From Bacteroidales bacterium (GTDB taxonomy: Bacteria; Bacteroidota; Bacteroidia; Bacteroidales; P3): 56,872 bases of DNA. Positions 26,364-36,013 of the stretch are shown one piece after another. Position 1 is the first letter of the stretch, and each line of letters starts with the position of its first letter. The notes beneath the pieces are model-generated. The model did not search any database and was not told the DNA's origin. It worked only from the letters and a program-made list of their open reading frames with translations. The stretch lies in NCBI GenBank assembly GCA_017480185.1, contig JAFVBC010000026.1, positions 1-56,872 on the forward strand. Direction: 5' to 3'. The position numbers and the translations under genes were made by a program.

Positions 26364-27827
26364 CTACCCTTCAGCATGGGTGTTGTCGCCCACGGTACGC
26401 TCATACATCTCCACAGCTTTATCAATGGTCTTCTCCCTGGCCTCGTTGCCGTATTTTTCAACATCGACCACATTGCGCGGGCTGTGGGTGATGCAAAGGG
26501 GCCCGTTGACACATCCACCTTCACACGACATACCCTCGAAGAAGTTTTCCACGGCCTTGCCTGCTTTAAGCAGTGCCAATTTCGAGCGACATTCGTCTAT
26601 ACCGTTCATCACACAAGGCTTCACCCCTTCTATACCCATCTGTTCTGCCACAGCTGCCACTCCCTGCGCCACACCTCCACTCATGGCAAAGATGCGTCCA
26701 TAATAGGAGGCGTTGTCCATCTCGGTGTCTTCACACTGTGTGGTGTCGATGCCACGAGCGTCGACAAAAGCCTGCAACTCTTCAAACGACATCACGCTGT
26801 CTATCATTCCGCCTGTTTTCTCAAGCGTGTATTCCATCTTCTTCGATGCGCAAGGGCCAATAAACACCACCTTGGCATCGGGGTCGGCATGCTTTATAAG
26901 CCTTGCGGCATAGATCATGGGCGACACCGACGACGAGATGTGCTTTGCTAACGTGGGATATTGTTTCTCAACAAACTTTACAAACGACGGACAACACGAG
27001 GTGGTAAGCAGTCCCTTTTCTTTCCATTCTTTAGCCTCATGATAGAGGGTTATGTCGGCGCCCAACGCAGCCTCAACCACCTTGTAGAAGCCCAGTTTTC
27101 TGATAGCCGTCACCACCTGTGTGATGCGACCAAACCGACACTGGCTAACAATGGCGGGTGCCACCACAGCGTAGACCTTATACCGAGTGTTGTCCTCCGA
27201 CTCCTTCAACATCTTTATTATGTCGAGCACAAGGCTTTTATCGCTTATAGCACCAAATGGGCACCTGTAGATACATGCGCCACATGCAATGCATTTGTCA
27301 TTGTCAATCACAGCCTTATCTTCGTCGTTGATGCTAATTGCCTTCACCTTGCAGCTCTTAATGCACGGACGCTGTTGAGCAATGATGGCGCTATAGGGGC
27401 ATGCTTTCGAGCATTTGCCACACTCGATGCACTTGGTTTTATCTATAACCGCATGGTGATTTTCTATGGTTATTGCATCCTTGGGGCACACATCTTTGCA
27501 GGCATGCAACAAGCACCCACGACAAGCCGAGGTTACCAGCATACCACTGGTAGGGCACTCGTCGCATGCTTCATAGAGCACCTCCACCACATTGGGGTTG
27601 TGTTTATTGCCACCCATGGCAAGGTTCACCCTATCCATAAGCACGGCACGCTCTTTGTGCACGCAGCATCGCATGTCGGGTTTAGGTCCCGGCGCTATGG
27701 TTCGCGGAATGGTGTAGGCATTTTCGAGTCCGCCTTCATAGGCTCTTCTTATCACCTCGCGCAGCACAAGATATTTCACTTGCTGCACATTGGTATCAAA
27801 CAGATGTTGAGTTTCCATGTCCGACAT
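26364..27827 (-). CDS. [FeFe]-hydrogenase, group-B-like
   Basis: The 487-residue protein has a cysteine-rich N-terminal domain, then two ferredoxin-type [4Fe-4S] motifs (CIECGKCSKACP and CIACGACIYRCP), and the H-cluster domain. The three H-cluster signatures are TTSCCPSFVKF, IGPCASKKMEY and FEGMSCEGGCVNG. The TSCCP-S-F and GPC-x-x-KK forms fit group B monomeric hydrogenases rather than the prototypical group A. It would oxidise or evolve hydrogen with ferredoxin. Hydrogenase maturases (HydE, HydF, HydG) are not in this window. It follows marC by 18 bp and lies upstream of the 4-hydroxybutyrate operon on the same strand. Confidence 0.9.
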   Translation of the reverse strand: MSDMETQHLFDTNVQQVKYLVLREVIRRAYEGGLENAYTIPRTIAPGPKPDMRCCVHKERAVLMDRVNLAMGGNKHNPNVVEVLYEACDECPTSGMLVTSACRGCLLHACKDVCPKDAITIENHHAVIDKTKCIECGKCSKACPYSAIIAQQRPCIKSCKVKAISINDEDKAVIDNDKCIACGACIYRCPFGAISDKSLVLDIIKMLKESEDNTRYKVYAVVAPAIVSQCRFGRITQVVTAIRKLGFYKVVEAALGADITLYHEAKEWKEKGLLTTSCCPSFVKFVEKQYPTLAKHISSSVSPMIYAARLIKHADPDAKVVFIGPCASKKMEYTLEKTGGMIDSVMSFEELQAFVDARGIDTTQCEDTEMDNASYYGRIFAMSGGVAQGVAAVAEQMGIEGVKPCVMNGIDECRSKLALLKAGKAVENFFEGMSCEGGCVNGPLCITHSPRNVVDVEKYGNEAREKTIDKAVEMYERTVGDNTHAEG

Positions 27828-27845
27828 GGTGATTTGATTAAACTA

Positions 27846-28427
27846 TCAGAACATCGACGTGATGTTGCCAGCAAACAACTTAGCAGCCATGGCCAACAAC
27901 ACCACCCCAAAGAATTTGCGAAACACATATATAAGTCCGGCTCCCAACCATTCGGCCAGCCGATCAAGATAACGGATAACGACAAAGTCGAGCACCAAAT
28001 TAAGCACCAACCCAATCATGATATTGATGTCGGCATACTCGGCACGCAACGAAATCAGTGCCGTTATGGCTCCTGGTCCGGCAATAAGGGGGAAAGCCAC
28101 CGGCACAATCGAAGCCCCACTGGCCGAAACTTCGTTTTTTATGAACTCGCGTCCCGTTATCATTTCGAGCGACAGTATGAAAAGCACCACAGCACCAGCC
28201 ACAGCAAACGACGGCGCATCAATGCTGAACAGCCGCAACACGGCATCGCCTACATAGAAGAACACCACAAATAGCCCCAGCGACACCAGCGTGGCTTGCA
28301 ATGGCTTGATACTCTTGCCTTGCTCACGCATGGAGAGGAAAATGGGTATCGATCCAGTGATGTCGATAATGGCAAACATCACCAAAAAAGCACTCAAAAT
28401 CTCTACTATGTCTATCGCTTGCAACAT
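27846..28427 (-). CDS. MarC-family integral membrane protein
   Basis: The 193-residue protein has six hydrophobic segments and MarC/UPF0056 features: FAIIDITGSIPIFLSM near the N-terminus, AFPLIAGPGAITALISL in the middle, and a C-terminal segment VVLLAMAAKLFAGNITSMF. The family has no settled function, although some members were once tied to antibiotic resistance. It is 18 bp upstream of the hydrogenase gene, so the two are probably cotranscribed. The meaning of that pairing is unknown. Confidence 0.9.
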   Translation of the reverse strand: MLQAIDIVEILSAFLVMFAIIDITGSIPIFLSMREQGKSIKPLQATLVSLGLFVVFFYVGDAVLRLFSIDAPSFAVAGAVVLFILSLEMITGREFIKNEVSASGASIVPVAFPLIAGPGAITALISLRAEYADINIMIGLVLNLVLDFVVIRYLDRLAEWLGAGLIYVFRKFFGVVLLAMAAKLFAGNITSMF

Positions 28428-28558
28428 TACTGTCTTAAATTTGCATTTTTCTTTACACGAAACTCCGTTTTTGAGGCACCATTAGGCCGTATCAAAATAT
28501 GCTGATAGCCGTGTTTATCAACAACTTATGCGCACCCTCATCCAAGTGTTTCATTTTG

Positions 28559-28588
28559 CAAACTTACACATTTTATTGCAGCATCAAC
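28559..28588 (-). promoter_or_regulatory. Promoter of marC and the hydrogenase gene
   Basis: The minus strand has TAAGTTTG (28559-28566) with a TTG 18 bases upstream, giving a leader of about 125 nt before marC. Confidence 0.55.
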
Positions 28589-28633
28589 ATTCTTCTTTCT
28601 TTTTACCAAGCATCTCACACGTAGCACATAGGG

Positions 28634-28720
28634 AGCAAGTAAGGCTGTTCTTCAGTCGTTCTTCAGTTGTTCTTCAGTGATTGACTGAAGAACAACTGAA
28701 GAACGGCCTTACTTGATGCT
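28634..28720. repeat. Unequal-arm palindrome, copy 2
   Basis: Outer arms AGCAAGTAAGGC (28634-28645) and GGCCTTACTTGATGCT (28705-28720). The left arm has three units (28647-28657, 28658-28668, 28669-28678) and the right arm two (28684-28693, 28695-28704). The inner two units of each side pair perfectly over 21 bp around a GATTG loop, leaving one left unit over, the reverse of copy 1. Confidence 0.95.
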
Positions 28721-28752
28721 TACATGTTGTCTATTTGATGCCACGCAGTTAC

Positions 28753-28791
28753 TTCGCCCCACACCTCCTTTTACGGAATGAGTGGGGCGAA
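28753..28791. terminator. Hairpin downstream of recQ
   Basis: TTCGCCCCAC (28753-28762) and GTGGGGCGAA (28782-28791) form a perfect 10-bp stem with a 19-base loop about 45 bp past the recQ stop. It lacks a T run, so it may act as an mRNA end or stabiliser. Confidence 0.55.
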
Positions 28792-28836
28792 AGAATGCAA
28801 ATCGTGTCGGTAAGAAGGATGAAAACGGGCAGGACA

Positions 28837-31053
28837 TTAGTGCCCAAAGTCGGACATGAATTTGATGCGCATAAGACGTATTTCCTGCTCGGTAAAGTCG
28901 GGATCGTCGGCATATTCTTCGAAAGCTTCGTCGAGCGAGCCCGACTCTGAATGCCGCCAATAGTCGAGCAGTTCCTCTTGATGGTCGGGTTCTATCTCTT
29001 CGTTGATATAGTAGTCTATGTTTAGCTTTGCACCACTCGACACGATGTGCTCCATTTCGGTAAGCAGTTGGTCGAGCGAGATGCCGCGCCCAGCAGCAAT
29101 GTCGGGCAATGCCTTGCGGCGATCGATGGATTGAATGATGTAAATCTTGATACTGGAACGGTTGGCTGTGCTGCGAATCACAATGTCCTGTGGACGGTCT
29201 ATGTCGTTATCTTCGACATATTTCTTTATAAGTTCGATGAATGGTTGCCCGTAGCGTGCAGCCTTTCCTGGCCCAACCCCCGAGCAGTGAGACAATTCCT
29301 CGGTGGTGCAGGGGTATTGTATGGTCATGTCCTTGAGCGACGAGTCTTCGAAGATGACGTGCACAGGCAACTTCTCGCGCAGGGCAATGCTGCGACGCAA
29401 GCCACGCAACTGTGCATAGAGAGCCTCGTCGGCAGCCGCCGACCCTGCCGAGTTGAGAGCGGCCACATCGGAGTCATCGTCGTCGGCATCGGGTTGTGAA
29501 TAGTCGTGGTCGCATCGCACCATTATGGAGTAGGGATGCTTTACGAATTTTTGACCTGCCGAGGTTATTTTCAGTACACCAAATTGCTTGACTTCCTTTT
29601 GCAAAAGTCCCTCAAACACAGCTTGCCGTATGACGGCTTTCCAAAACAGGGCATCGTGGTCGTTGCCCGCACCAAACTGTTCCAAGTCGTGCAGGTAGTA
29701 CTTCACGATGTCGCCTGTCTTTCGTCCCATCAGCACATCGACCACATGTTTGGCCTTGAATGATTGCTTCATGGCGGCAACTGTCTCAATGGCCAAAGCC
29801 ATTTCTTCTCGGGCCTCTATCTGAGGCTTGGGGCGAAGGCAGTTGTCGCAATTGCCACAATAGGATTCATTATAGTCCTCGCCAAAGTATTTCAGTATGT
29901 TGAGCCGCCGACAATCCGAACTTTCGGCATAAGAGACCATCTCTTGCACCAGTTGCGATGCCATTTCCTGCTCGGTAACATTCTTGTCGGAAAAGAACTT
30001 GTAGAGTTTTTCAACATCCTGCTCGCTATAGTAGGCAATGCATCGGCCCTCGCCACCATCGCGACCAGCACGGCCAGTCTCTTGATAGTAGCCCTCCACG
30101 CTCTTTGGAATGTCGTAGTGGATGACGAAGCGAACATCGGACTTGTCTATTCCCATGCCAAAGGCTATCGTGGCAACAATCACGTCGACCTCTTCCATGA
30201 GGAAACGGTCTTGGTTTTCGGCACGCACCTTGTTGTCGAGTCCAGCATGGTAAGGCAGCGCCTTTATGCCGTTAAGCACCAGCAATTGCGCCAAATCTTC
30301 TACCCGTTTGCGCGTTAGGCAATATATGATGCCACTTTTACCAGGGTTGTCTTTAATGAAACGTATGATCTCTTTGTGCAACCGCAAGGGGTCGGAGGGC
30401 TTGGGACGCACCTCGTAGTAGAGGTTGGGGCGATTGAAAGAGGATATGAAAGTGTTGGCCTTTTCCATGCCGAGATTGGCAATGATGTCCTGCTGCACCT
30501 TTGGAGTGGCCGAAGCTGTGAGGGTTAGGATGGGTGCATTGGGGTTGATGGCATGGATGGAATCACGCAATTTGCGATACTCGGGACGAAAGTCGTGCCC
30601 CCATTCAGATATGCAGTGAGCCTCGTCGATGGCCACAAACGACACCCTAATATGTTTCAGAAGGGCAATGGTGTCGTCCTTTGAAAGGGTTTCGGGGGCA
30701 ACATACAACAGTTTTGTGTCCCCATTCAGCAGGTCGTCTTTTACCTCGTTCATCTGGTTGCGCGAAAGCGACGAGTTGAGGAAATGCGCCACCACTCGAC
30801 TGCCCGAGGTGTAGCGCACCGCATCGACTTGATTTTTCATCAGCGCAATGAGCGGCGACACCACCACGGCAGTGCCGTCAAGTATCATGGCTGGCAACTG
30901 GTAGCAGAGCGATTTGCCCCCTCCAGTGGGCATAATGACAAAGGTGTCGTGCCCATCAAGCAAACTCCGTATGATGGCTTCCTGGTCGCCCTTAAACTTG
31001 TCGAAGCCAAAGATTTCTTTCAGATACGCATGCAGGTCAGTCATTATTGACAC
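28837..31053 (-). CDS. recQ: ATP-dependent DNA helicase RecQ
   Basis: RecQ unwinds DNA 3' to 5' in repair and recombination. The 738-residue protein has the helicase core with Walker A PTGGGKSLCYQLPA, the DEAH box in AIDEAHCISEWGHDFRPEY, and motif VI QETGRAGRDG. The zinc-binding RecQ-Ct region follows (CRR, then YCGNCDNC near residue 390-410), then a winged helix, an HRDC domain (ALREKLPVHVIFEDSSLKDM) and a C-terminal acidic helical extension. The length is longer than E. coli RecQ, as is usual in Bacteroidetes. It is monocistronic and divergent from kdsD. Confidence 0.96.
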   Translation of the reverse strand: MSIMTDLHAYLKEIFGFDKFKGDQEAIIRSLLDGHDTFVIMPTGGGKSLCYQLPAMILDGTAVVVSPLIALMKNQVDAVRYTSGSRVVAHFLNSSLSRNQMNEVKDDLLNGDTKLLYVAPETLSKDDTIALLKHIRVSFVAIDEAHCISEWGHDFRPEYRKLRDSIHAINPNAPILTLTASATPKVQQDIIANLGMEKANTFISSFNRPNLYYEVRPKPSDPLRLHKEIIRFIKDNPGKSGIIYCLTRKRVEDLAQLLVLNGIKALPYHAGLDNKVRAENQDRFLMEEVDVIVATIAFGMGIDKSDVRFVIHYDIPKSVEGYYQETGRAGRDGGEGRCIAYYSEQDVEKLYKFFSDKNVTEQEMASQLVQEMVSYAESSDCRRLNILKYFGEDYNESYCGNCDNCLRPKPQIEAREEMALAIETVAAMKQSFKAKHVVDVLMGRKTGDIVKYYLHDLEQFGAGNDHDALFWKAVIRQAVFEGLLQKEVKQFGVLKITSAGQKFVKHPYSIMVRCDHDYSQPDADDDDSDVAALNSAGSAAADEALYAQLRGLRRSIALREKLPVHVIFEDSSLKDMTIQYPCTTEELSHCSGVGPGKAARYGQPFIELIKKYVEDNDIDRPQDIVIRSTANRSSIKIYIIQSIDRRKALPDIAAGRGISLDQLLTEMEHIVSSGAKLNIDYYINEEIEPDHQEELLDYWRHSESGSLDEAFEEYADDPDFTEQEIRLMRIKFMSDFGH

Positions 31054-31120
31054 AATATTTTTACAGGCTGTGCGTTAATGCGGTTAGTCATTGTTTCCCC
31101 TTTCACGGAAAACCCTTTTA

Positions 31121-31128
31121 CAAAGGTA
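31121..31128 (-). promoter_or_regulatory. Promoter -7 box of recQ
   Basis: The minus strand reads TACCTTTG, matching TAnnTTTG, about 70 bp before the recQ start in the divergent recQ-kdsD region. A matching plus-strand box for kdsD is not obvious. Confidence 0.5.
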
Positions 31129-31163
31129 GTTAAATTATCATAAATGCCGACATTTTTTTCAGA

Positions 31164-32126
31164 ATGAAAAGTGCGAAAGAAATAAAAGATATTGCAATTC
31201 AGGTGATTGCCAACGAAAAAAAAGCCATCGAGGATTTGGCAAATCTTATAGATGGCTCATTTTCAGAGGCGGTGGAGGCTATCTATTCCTCGAAGGGCAG
31301 AGTGGTGGTTACTGGTATAGGTAAAAGTGCCAACATAGCATCCAAGATAGTGTCTACGTTCAACTCTACGGGTACACCAGCCCTGTTTATGCACGCCGCC
31401 GATGCCATTCACGGCGATTTGGGTATGATTAGACCCGACGATGTGGTGATATGTATATCCAAAAGTGGTAACACTCCAGAGATTAAAGTGCTGGTGCCTT
31501 TGATAAAGAATTTTGGCAACCCTCTGATTGCCATTGTTGGCAACCGCGACTCGTTCTTGGCTCACGAAGCATCGGTGGTATTGGATGTCAGTGTCGAACA
31601 TGAAGCTTGCCCCAATAATCTTGCCCCGACCAGTAGCACCACTGCCCAGTTGGTAATGGGCGACGCTTTGGCAGTGGCCTTGATAGAGTGCAGAAACTTC
31701 ACAGCTCGCGACTTTGCACGGTTTCATCCAGGGGGAGCACTGGGCAAGCAGTTGTATATGCGCGTAAGCGACCTTTATATTCAGAATGAACGCCCCGAGG
31801 TTGCTCCCAACACGTCAATTGACGACACTATACTTGAAATGACTTCAAAACGCCTGGGCTGTACGGTGGTTACAGAAAACGGACATGTGGTGGGTATAAT
31901 AACCGACGGCGATTTGCGAAGAATGATGCAAACATTTCACTCGCCCAATAAAGCAGCCGACATAATGCACTCCAACCCGAAGTTGATTGCGGCCGACGAA
32001 TACGCAGTGAATGCACTTCACATTATGCAAGAAAACTCGATAACACAACTGGTGGTAACAGCCCCCGATGGCCACTACCTCGGCATCATACATATACACG
32101 ACATTTTGAGGGAGGGTATACTATGA
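31164..32126 (+). CDS. kdsD: Arabinose-5-phosphate isomerase
   Basis: KdsD interconverts ribulose 5-phosphate and arabinose 5-phosphate, the precursor of Kdo for lipid A and core assembly. The 320 residues have a SIS domain ([20 protein letters not shown], then [18 protein letters not shown], and the family-specific [28 protein letters not shown]) followed by two CBS domains from about residue 205. Its stop overlaps the lptB start by 4 bp, joining sugar supply and LPS export. Confidence 0.95.
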   Translation: MKSAKEIKDIAIQVIANEKKAIEDLANLIDGSFSEAVEAIYSSKGRVVVTGIGKSANIASKIVSTFNSTGTPALFMHAADAIHGDLGMIRPDDVVICISKSGNTPEIKVLVPLIKNFGNPLIAIVGNRDSFLAHEASVVLDVSVEHEACPNNLAPTSSTTAQLVMGDALAVALIECRNFTARDFARFHPGGALGKQLYMRVSDLYIQNERPEVAPNTSIDDTILEMTSKRLGCTVVTENGHVVGIITDGDLRRMMQTFHSPNKAADIMHSNPKLIAADEYAVNALHIMQENSITQLVVTAPDGHYLGIIHIHDILREGIL

Positions 32127-32872
32127 GGCTATATACCGATAAGGTTGTGAAGATGTATCGCTCGCGCACCGTGGTGCGTGAGGTGTCGGTAGAGGTGAAT
32201 CAAGGCGAGATTGTGGGATTGTTGGGGCCTAATGGCGCTGGTAAGACCACCACATTTTATATGATTGTTGGGATAATTAAACCTTTCTCTGGGCATGTGT
32301 TTCTTGACAAAGAGGATATAACCAACCTACCAATGTACCGCCGTGCTCAAAAGGGTGTAGGCTACTTGGCCCAGGAGGCCTCGGTATTTCGCCAAATGTC
32401 GGTCGAAGACAATATTATCTCTATTCTCGAATTTAGAAAAGACCTTACCAAACAACAACAACGAGATAAGTTAGAGTCGCTATTGAATGAATTTGGACTG
32501 CAAAAAATACGCAAAAGTAAAGGCATACAACTCTCGGGCGGAGAGCGTAGGCGCACCGAGATTGCACGTGCGTTGGCCAACGACCCTATGTTTTTGCTGC
32601 TCGACGAACCTTTTGCTGGTGTAGATCCCATTGCAGTGCAAGACATTCAAGACATCGTTGCACATTTGAAAGACCGCAATATAGGTATTCTTATCACCGA
32701 CCACAACGTCCGTGAGACCCTTGCCATAACCGACCGAGCATATCTATTGTTTGAGGGTAGTGTGCTGCATCATGGTACACCCGAAGAGATGGCCTCCGAC
32801 CCCGACGTGCGTGAGAAGTATCTTGGTAGGGACTTTGAACTTCGAAGAGCCACAACAGCAAATATCTCTTAA
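32123..32872 (+). CDS. lptB: LPS export ABC transporter ATP-binding protein
   Basis: LptB hydrolyses ATP to drive lipopolysaccharide from the inner membrane to the outer membrane with LptF and LptG, which are not in this window. The 249 residues show Walker [10 protein letters not shown], the Q-loop in [19 protein letters not shown], the signature [16 protein letters not shown] and Walker [14 protein letters not shown]. The Q-loop region is diagnostic for LptB over other ABC ATPases. It overlaps kdsD and is 9 bp before the NUDIX gene. Confidence 0.95.
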   Translation: MRLYTDKVVKMYRSRTVVREVSVEVNQGEIVGLLGPNGAGKTTTFYMIVGIIKPFSGHVFLDKEDITNLPMYRRAQKGVGYLAQEASVFRQMSVEDNIISILEFRKDLTKQQQRDKLESLLNEFGLQKIRKSKGIQLSGGERRRTEIARALANDPMFLLLDEPFAGVDPIAVQDIQDIVAHLKDRNIGILITDHNVRETLAITDRAYLLFEGSVLHHGTPEEMASDPDVREKYLGRDFELRRATTANIS

Positions 32873-32881
32873 GCATACAGT

Positions 32882-33328
32882 ATGGGCACCTACACTTACA
32901 ACTATCCCCGCCCTATGGTTACTACCGACTGCACTGTGTTTAACAGCCGTGGGCAGATATTGCTCATACTGCGATGCAACAACCCCTTTGCAAACCACTG
33001 GGCACTTCCTGGTGGGTTTGTCGAGGAAACTGAAACCGTAGAGCAAGGGGCTGTACGTGAGTTGCTCGAAGAAACCAGTATAAGAGCATCTGTAGCAGAC
33101 CTACATTTAGTGGGCGTTTATAGTCGGCCACATCGCGACCCTCGTGGCCGCACAATTACAATAGCCTATCTCCTTATGCTGCCCGATGAAGGGACAAATG
33201 TGCAAGCAAACGACGATGCCTCGTCGGCACAGTGGTTTGACATAGACGCCCTCCCTCCACTGGCTTTTGATCATGACAACATCATAGCCGATGCCGTAGC
33301 CTTTCTCGCCGCAATAAAACATCAATAA
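32882..33328 (+). CDS. NUDIX hydrolase
   Basis: The 148-residue protein has a NUDIX box, GGFVEETETVEQGAVRELLE, that follows the GX5EX7REUXEEXGU pattern with a serine in place of the last glycine. The opening YPRPMVTTDCTVFNSRGQI and the SRPHRDPRGRTITIAYL segment are common to ADP-ribose or nucleotide-clearing NUDIX enzymes. The substrate cannot be named. It lies in the kdsD-lptB run with short gaps on both sides. Confidence 0.88.
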   Translation: MGTYTYNYPRPMVTTDCTVFNSRGQILLILRCNNPFANHWALPGGFVEETETVEQGAVRELLEETSIRASVADLHLVGVYSRPHRDPRGRTITIAYLLMLPDEGTNVQANDDASSAQWFDIDALPPLAFDHDNIIADAVAFLAAIKHQ

Positions 33329-33351
33329 ATCTCTCTTCTACCTTACTTGTA

Positions 33352-34962
33352 ATGACAGAACAATCATCTTCGAACCAACGAGGCAGTTTCATTCTCATAC
33401 TCATAGCCATGATTATGGGAACCCTGATAGGGTTGATGTTTGGCAACAACCCCTCTTTCAATAAGCGAAGTGAGCATAAACTGCACGATAAGCTTGACGA
33501 GGTGCTACACATTATCGAAACCGAATATGTAGACCCCGTAGATAGCGATTCTTTGTACGAAAGGATTACGGCCACCATTCTTTCTGAACTCGATCCGCAC
33601 AGCGCTTACATGTCGAACAAGGCCGTAGAGCAAACGGCCGAACATATGCGTGGCAGTTTTGAGGGTGTTGGCATTGTGCTTCACCGCGAGGGGGACACGT
33701 CGTATGTGGGACAGTTGATTGCAGGTGGACCTTCTGAAAGAACTGGTATACTGCCTGGCGATATGATACTCACCGTCAATGGCGACACAGTATCGGGAGT
33801 GAACATGCCTGCAGACTCGGTAGTGGCACGTTTACGTGGTCAACGTTATTCCGAGGCAAAAGTGGAGGTGATAAGACAACAAAACACATCTCATCCCACA
33901 CACCATACATTTACCATTCGCCGAAATACGGTGCCGCGCAACAGCGTGTCGTACTTTGGTATGTTGTCGCAACATACAGGATATATTGCTCTTTCAAGTT
34001 TCACCAACACAAGCAATGATGAATTTCATCAAGCTCTTCTTTCACTAAAACACAAAGGAGCCACACACATGGTGGTAGACTTGCGCGGAAATGGAGGCGG
34101 CTCTCTTACGTCGGCCATTGATATTGCCAACGAGTTTCTTCCTGCAGGCAGGACTATAGTCTATACCGAAGGCTGCCACGACCGCCGACATACAACCACC
34201 GCGCGTCGCGGAGGGTTGTTTACCGAAGGTGAAGTAACAGTAATGGTTGACGAAAGCTCGGCATCGGCAAGTGAAGTAGTGGCTGGAGCATTGCAAGACA
34301 ACGACCGTGCCACGATAGTGGGTCGACGCACATTCGGTAAAGGTTTGGTGCAACGCGAGTTTGTGCTGGCCGACCAATCGGCCATCATGCTCACTGTGGC
34401 ACGATATTATACTCCTTCGGGGCGGTGTATACAGCGCCCTTATACCAATGGGGCTGACGAATACTATCGTCAGTACCTATCGCAAGTGCTGGACGAAGTC
34501 TACTCGGGCGACAGCATCAATCATATACAGGACTCGACTCCCTATCACACAATTGGAGGACGCACGGTTTACGGCGGAGGAGGAATTATTCCCGACCGAA
34601 CATTGGCCTACCACCGAGACGAAAACATAGGCTACTATAACCGATTACGTGCAAAAAGCATAATCGCCAACACAGCCTTTGATTACGTCAAAACCCACGC
34701 CGAAACACTTCTCAAGAATTATCCAGACGCTCAATCTTTCACTACTCGTTTCCAAGTGCCTCAAACAATGATTGATAAGATGGTGGAATGTGGTGAACGC
34801 ATGGGCGTTGCACGCGATGACAAAGGGCTTTCTGAACACAAGCACCTGTTCGAGGCCATGCTCAAAGCCCACATTGGCTCAAGCCTTTATGGCAACGATG
34901 GGTTCTATCTAACGTCATTGCAATTTGACGACGATATTAAGCAATTGAATATCACAAAATAA
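33352..34962 (+). CDS. S41 family C-terminal processing peptidase
   Basis: The 536-residue periplasmic protease has an N-terminal signal anchor (FILILIAMIMGTLIGLMFG). A PDZ domain follows, around residues 100-190 (GPSERTGILPGDMILTVNGD), and then the S41 catalytic domain. The catalytic serine is in VDESSASASEVVAGAL near residue 303-306, and the lysine in RRTFGKGLVQ near 330. Such Ctp/Tsp proteases trim or degrade periplasmic proteins. It starts 23 bp after the NUDIX gene and is followed 16 bp later by a thioredoxin-like gene. Confidence 0.93.
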   Translation: MTEQSSSNQRGSFILILIAMIMGTLIGLMFGNNPSFNKRSEHKLHDKLDEVLHIIETEYVDPVDSDSLYERITATILSELDPHSAYMSNKAVEQTAEHMRGSFEGVGIVLHREGDTSYVGQLIAGGPSERTGILPGDMILTVNGDTVSGVNMPADSVVARLRGQRYSEAKVEVIRQQNTSHPTHHTFTIRRNTVPRNSVSYFGMLSQHTGYIALSSFTNTSNDEFHQALLSLKHKGATHMVVDLRGNGGGSLTSAIDIANEFLPAGRTIVYTEGCHDRRHTTTARRGGLFTEGEVTVMVDESSASASEVVAGALQDNDRATIVGRRTFGKGLVQREFVLADQSAIMLTVARYYTPSGRCIQRPYTNGADEYYRQYLSQVLDEVYSGDSINHIQDSTPYHTIGGRTVYGGGGIIPDRTLAYHRDENIGYYNRLRAKSIIANTAFDYVKTHAETLLKNYPDAQSFTTRFQVPQTMIDKMVECGERMGVARDDKGLSEHKHLFEAMLKAHIGSSLYGNDGFYLTSLQFDDDIKQLNITK

Positions 34963-34978
34963 ACATTTTCCATACAAT

Positions 34979-36013
34979 ATGAAAAAGCTACTGACTGCGC
35001 TCGTTTGTATCGCCACTTTCTGTGCGGTCAACGCCCAAAAAAGCACAATAAAAGTAACCTTCAGCGGAATGAACGAGGGGACCTCGATAATTGTAACCGA
35101 GTCGGACAATGGTCGAGCCGTGCCTACCGACACTCTCATGCTGGATAAGAAGAAACAGGTAACGTTGACACGCAACCTATCGCAACCAGCATTGATAGTA
35201 TTTGTTGCAATGGTTGATAAGAATCCCATGTTGCATATCCTTGCCGAGCCTGGCGAACAGATTAACCTGCAAGCCAAATATGTGCAACCCTACAACATGT
35301 TTACCATCGAATCTACCAGTGGTTCGCTCAATATGCAGCTCTACAAGCAATATACAAAAATGGTTGCAGAAGGGTTTGCAACGGGCGACATGACAACTGT
35401 TGGTTCACAACTTGAAACGCTCATCAAGACCAACCCAAAAACTCTAATGAGTTCTTTCTTGGTAACCTATTTTGACAATGCTTTTGAGCAACACTACAAT
35501 GTTTATAAACTGGTATACGACAATCTGAAGGGACGCTATTCGAGCCACGAGTTGGTAAAGTACATAGAGAAACGGCTATCGTCGGCACTTCTTCCTGGCA
35601 CTGAAGTACCCGAAATTGCCCTTCCATCGCCCGAAGGCACAACCTTGCACCTTTCTGATCTTCGCGGTAAAGTGGTTTTAATCGATTTTTGGGCATCGTG
35701 GTGTCGCCCCTGTCGCATGGAAAATCCCAACGTGGTACGTCTTTACTCGCGCTACCACGACCGCGGATTTGAAGTGTTCAGCGTATCGCTTGACAATACC
35801 CGAGAAGCATGGATAAAGGCCATTGCTGATGACCATCTATCATGGCCCAACCATGTCAGCGACTTGCGTGGATGGCAATCGGTCGCAGCACGCACCTATG
35901 GCATACAATCAATTCCATCAACCATACTCATTGATGCCTCTGGCAAAGTCATAGCTCGCAACCTGCGTGGCAGCGAACTTGAAAACACACTTAAAGACAT
36001 ATTCGACAGATGA
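34979..36013 (+). CDS. TlpA-like thiol-disulfide oxidoreductase with DUF4369 domain
   Basis: The 344 residues begin with a signal peptide (MKKLLTALVCIATFCAVNAQ). A beta-rich DUF4369-type domain follows (SIIVTESDNGRAVPTDTLML), then a helical linker and a C-terminal thioredoxin/AhpC-TSA domain. The redox motif is C242-R-P-C245 in DFWASWCRPCRMENPNV, and the cis-proline loop is IQSIPSTILID. It probably reduces or isomerises disulfides in the periplasm. Its last codons overlap the mrp start by 4 bp. Confidence 0.92.
   Translation: MKKLLTALVCIATFCAVNAQKSTIKVTFSGMNEGTSIIVTESDNGRAVPTDTLMLDKKKQVTLTRNLSQPALIVFVAMVDKNPMLHILAEPGEQINLQAKYVQPYNMFTIESTSGSLNMQLYKQYTKMVAEGFATGDMTTVGSQLETLIKTNPKTLMSSFLVTYFDNAFEQHYNVYKLVYDNLKGRYSSHELVKYIEKRLSSALLPGTEVPEIALPSPEGTTLHLSDLRGKVVLIDFWASWCRPCRMENPNVVRLYSRYHDRGFEVFSVSLDNTREAWIKAIADDHLSWPNHVSDLRGWQSVAARTYGIQSIPSTILIDASGKVIARNLRGSELENTLKDIFDR

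Larger units (their letters stand above)
28428..28836. other. Intergenic region with promoter, repeat and recQ terminator hairpin
   Basis: No coding frame is present in these 409 bases. They hold the marC promoter (28559-28588), palindrome copy 2 (28634-28720) and a hairpin past recQ (28753-28791). Confidence 0.7.

Noticed and set aside
26961..28274. A 437-codon plus-strand frame opposite the hydrogenase and marC genes
   Set aside because: Its protein is rich in His and Cys without any family pattern, as expected for the complement of a cysteine-rich gene. The minus-strand genes have full motif sets.
28634..28720. Simple rho-independent terminator
   Set aside because: No T run follows on either strand, the internal units are tandem, and genuine terminators (for example 47285-47319) exist separately in the same gaps.
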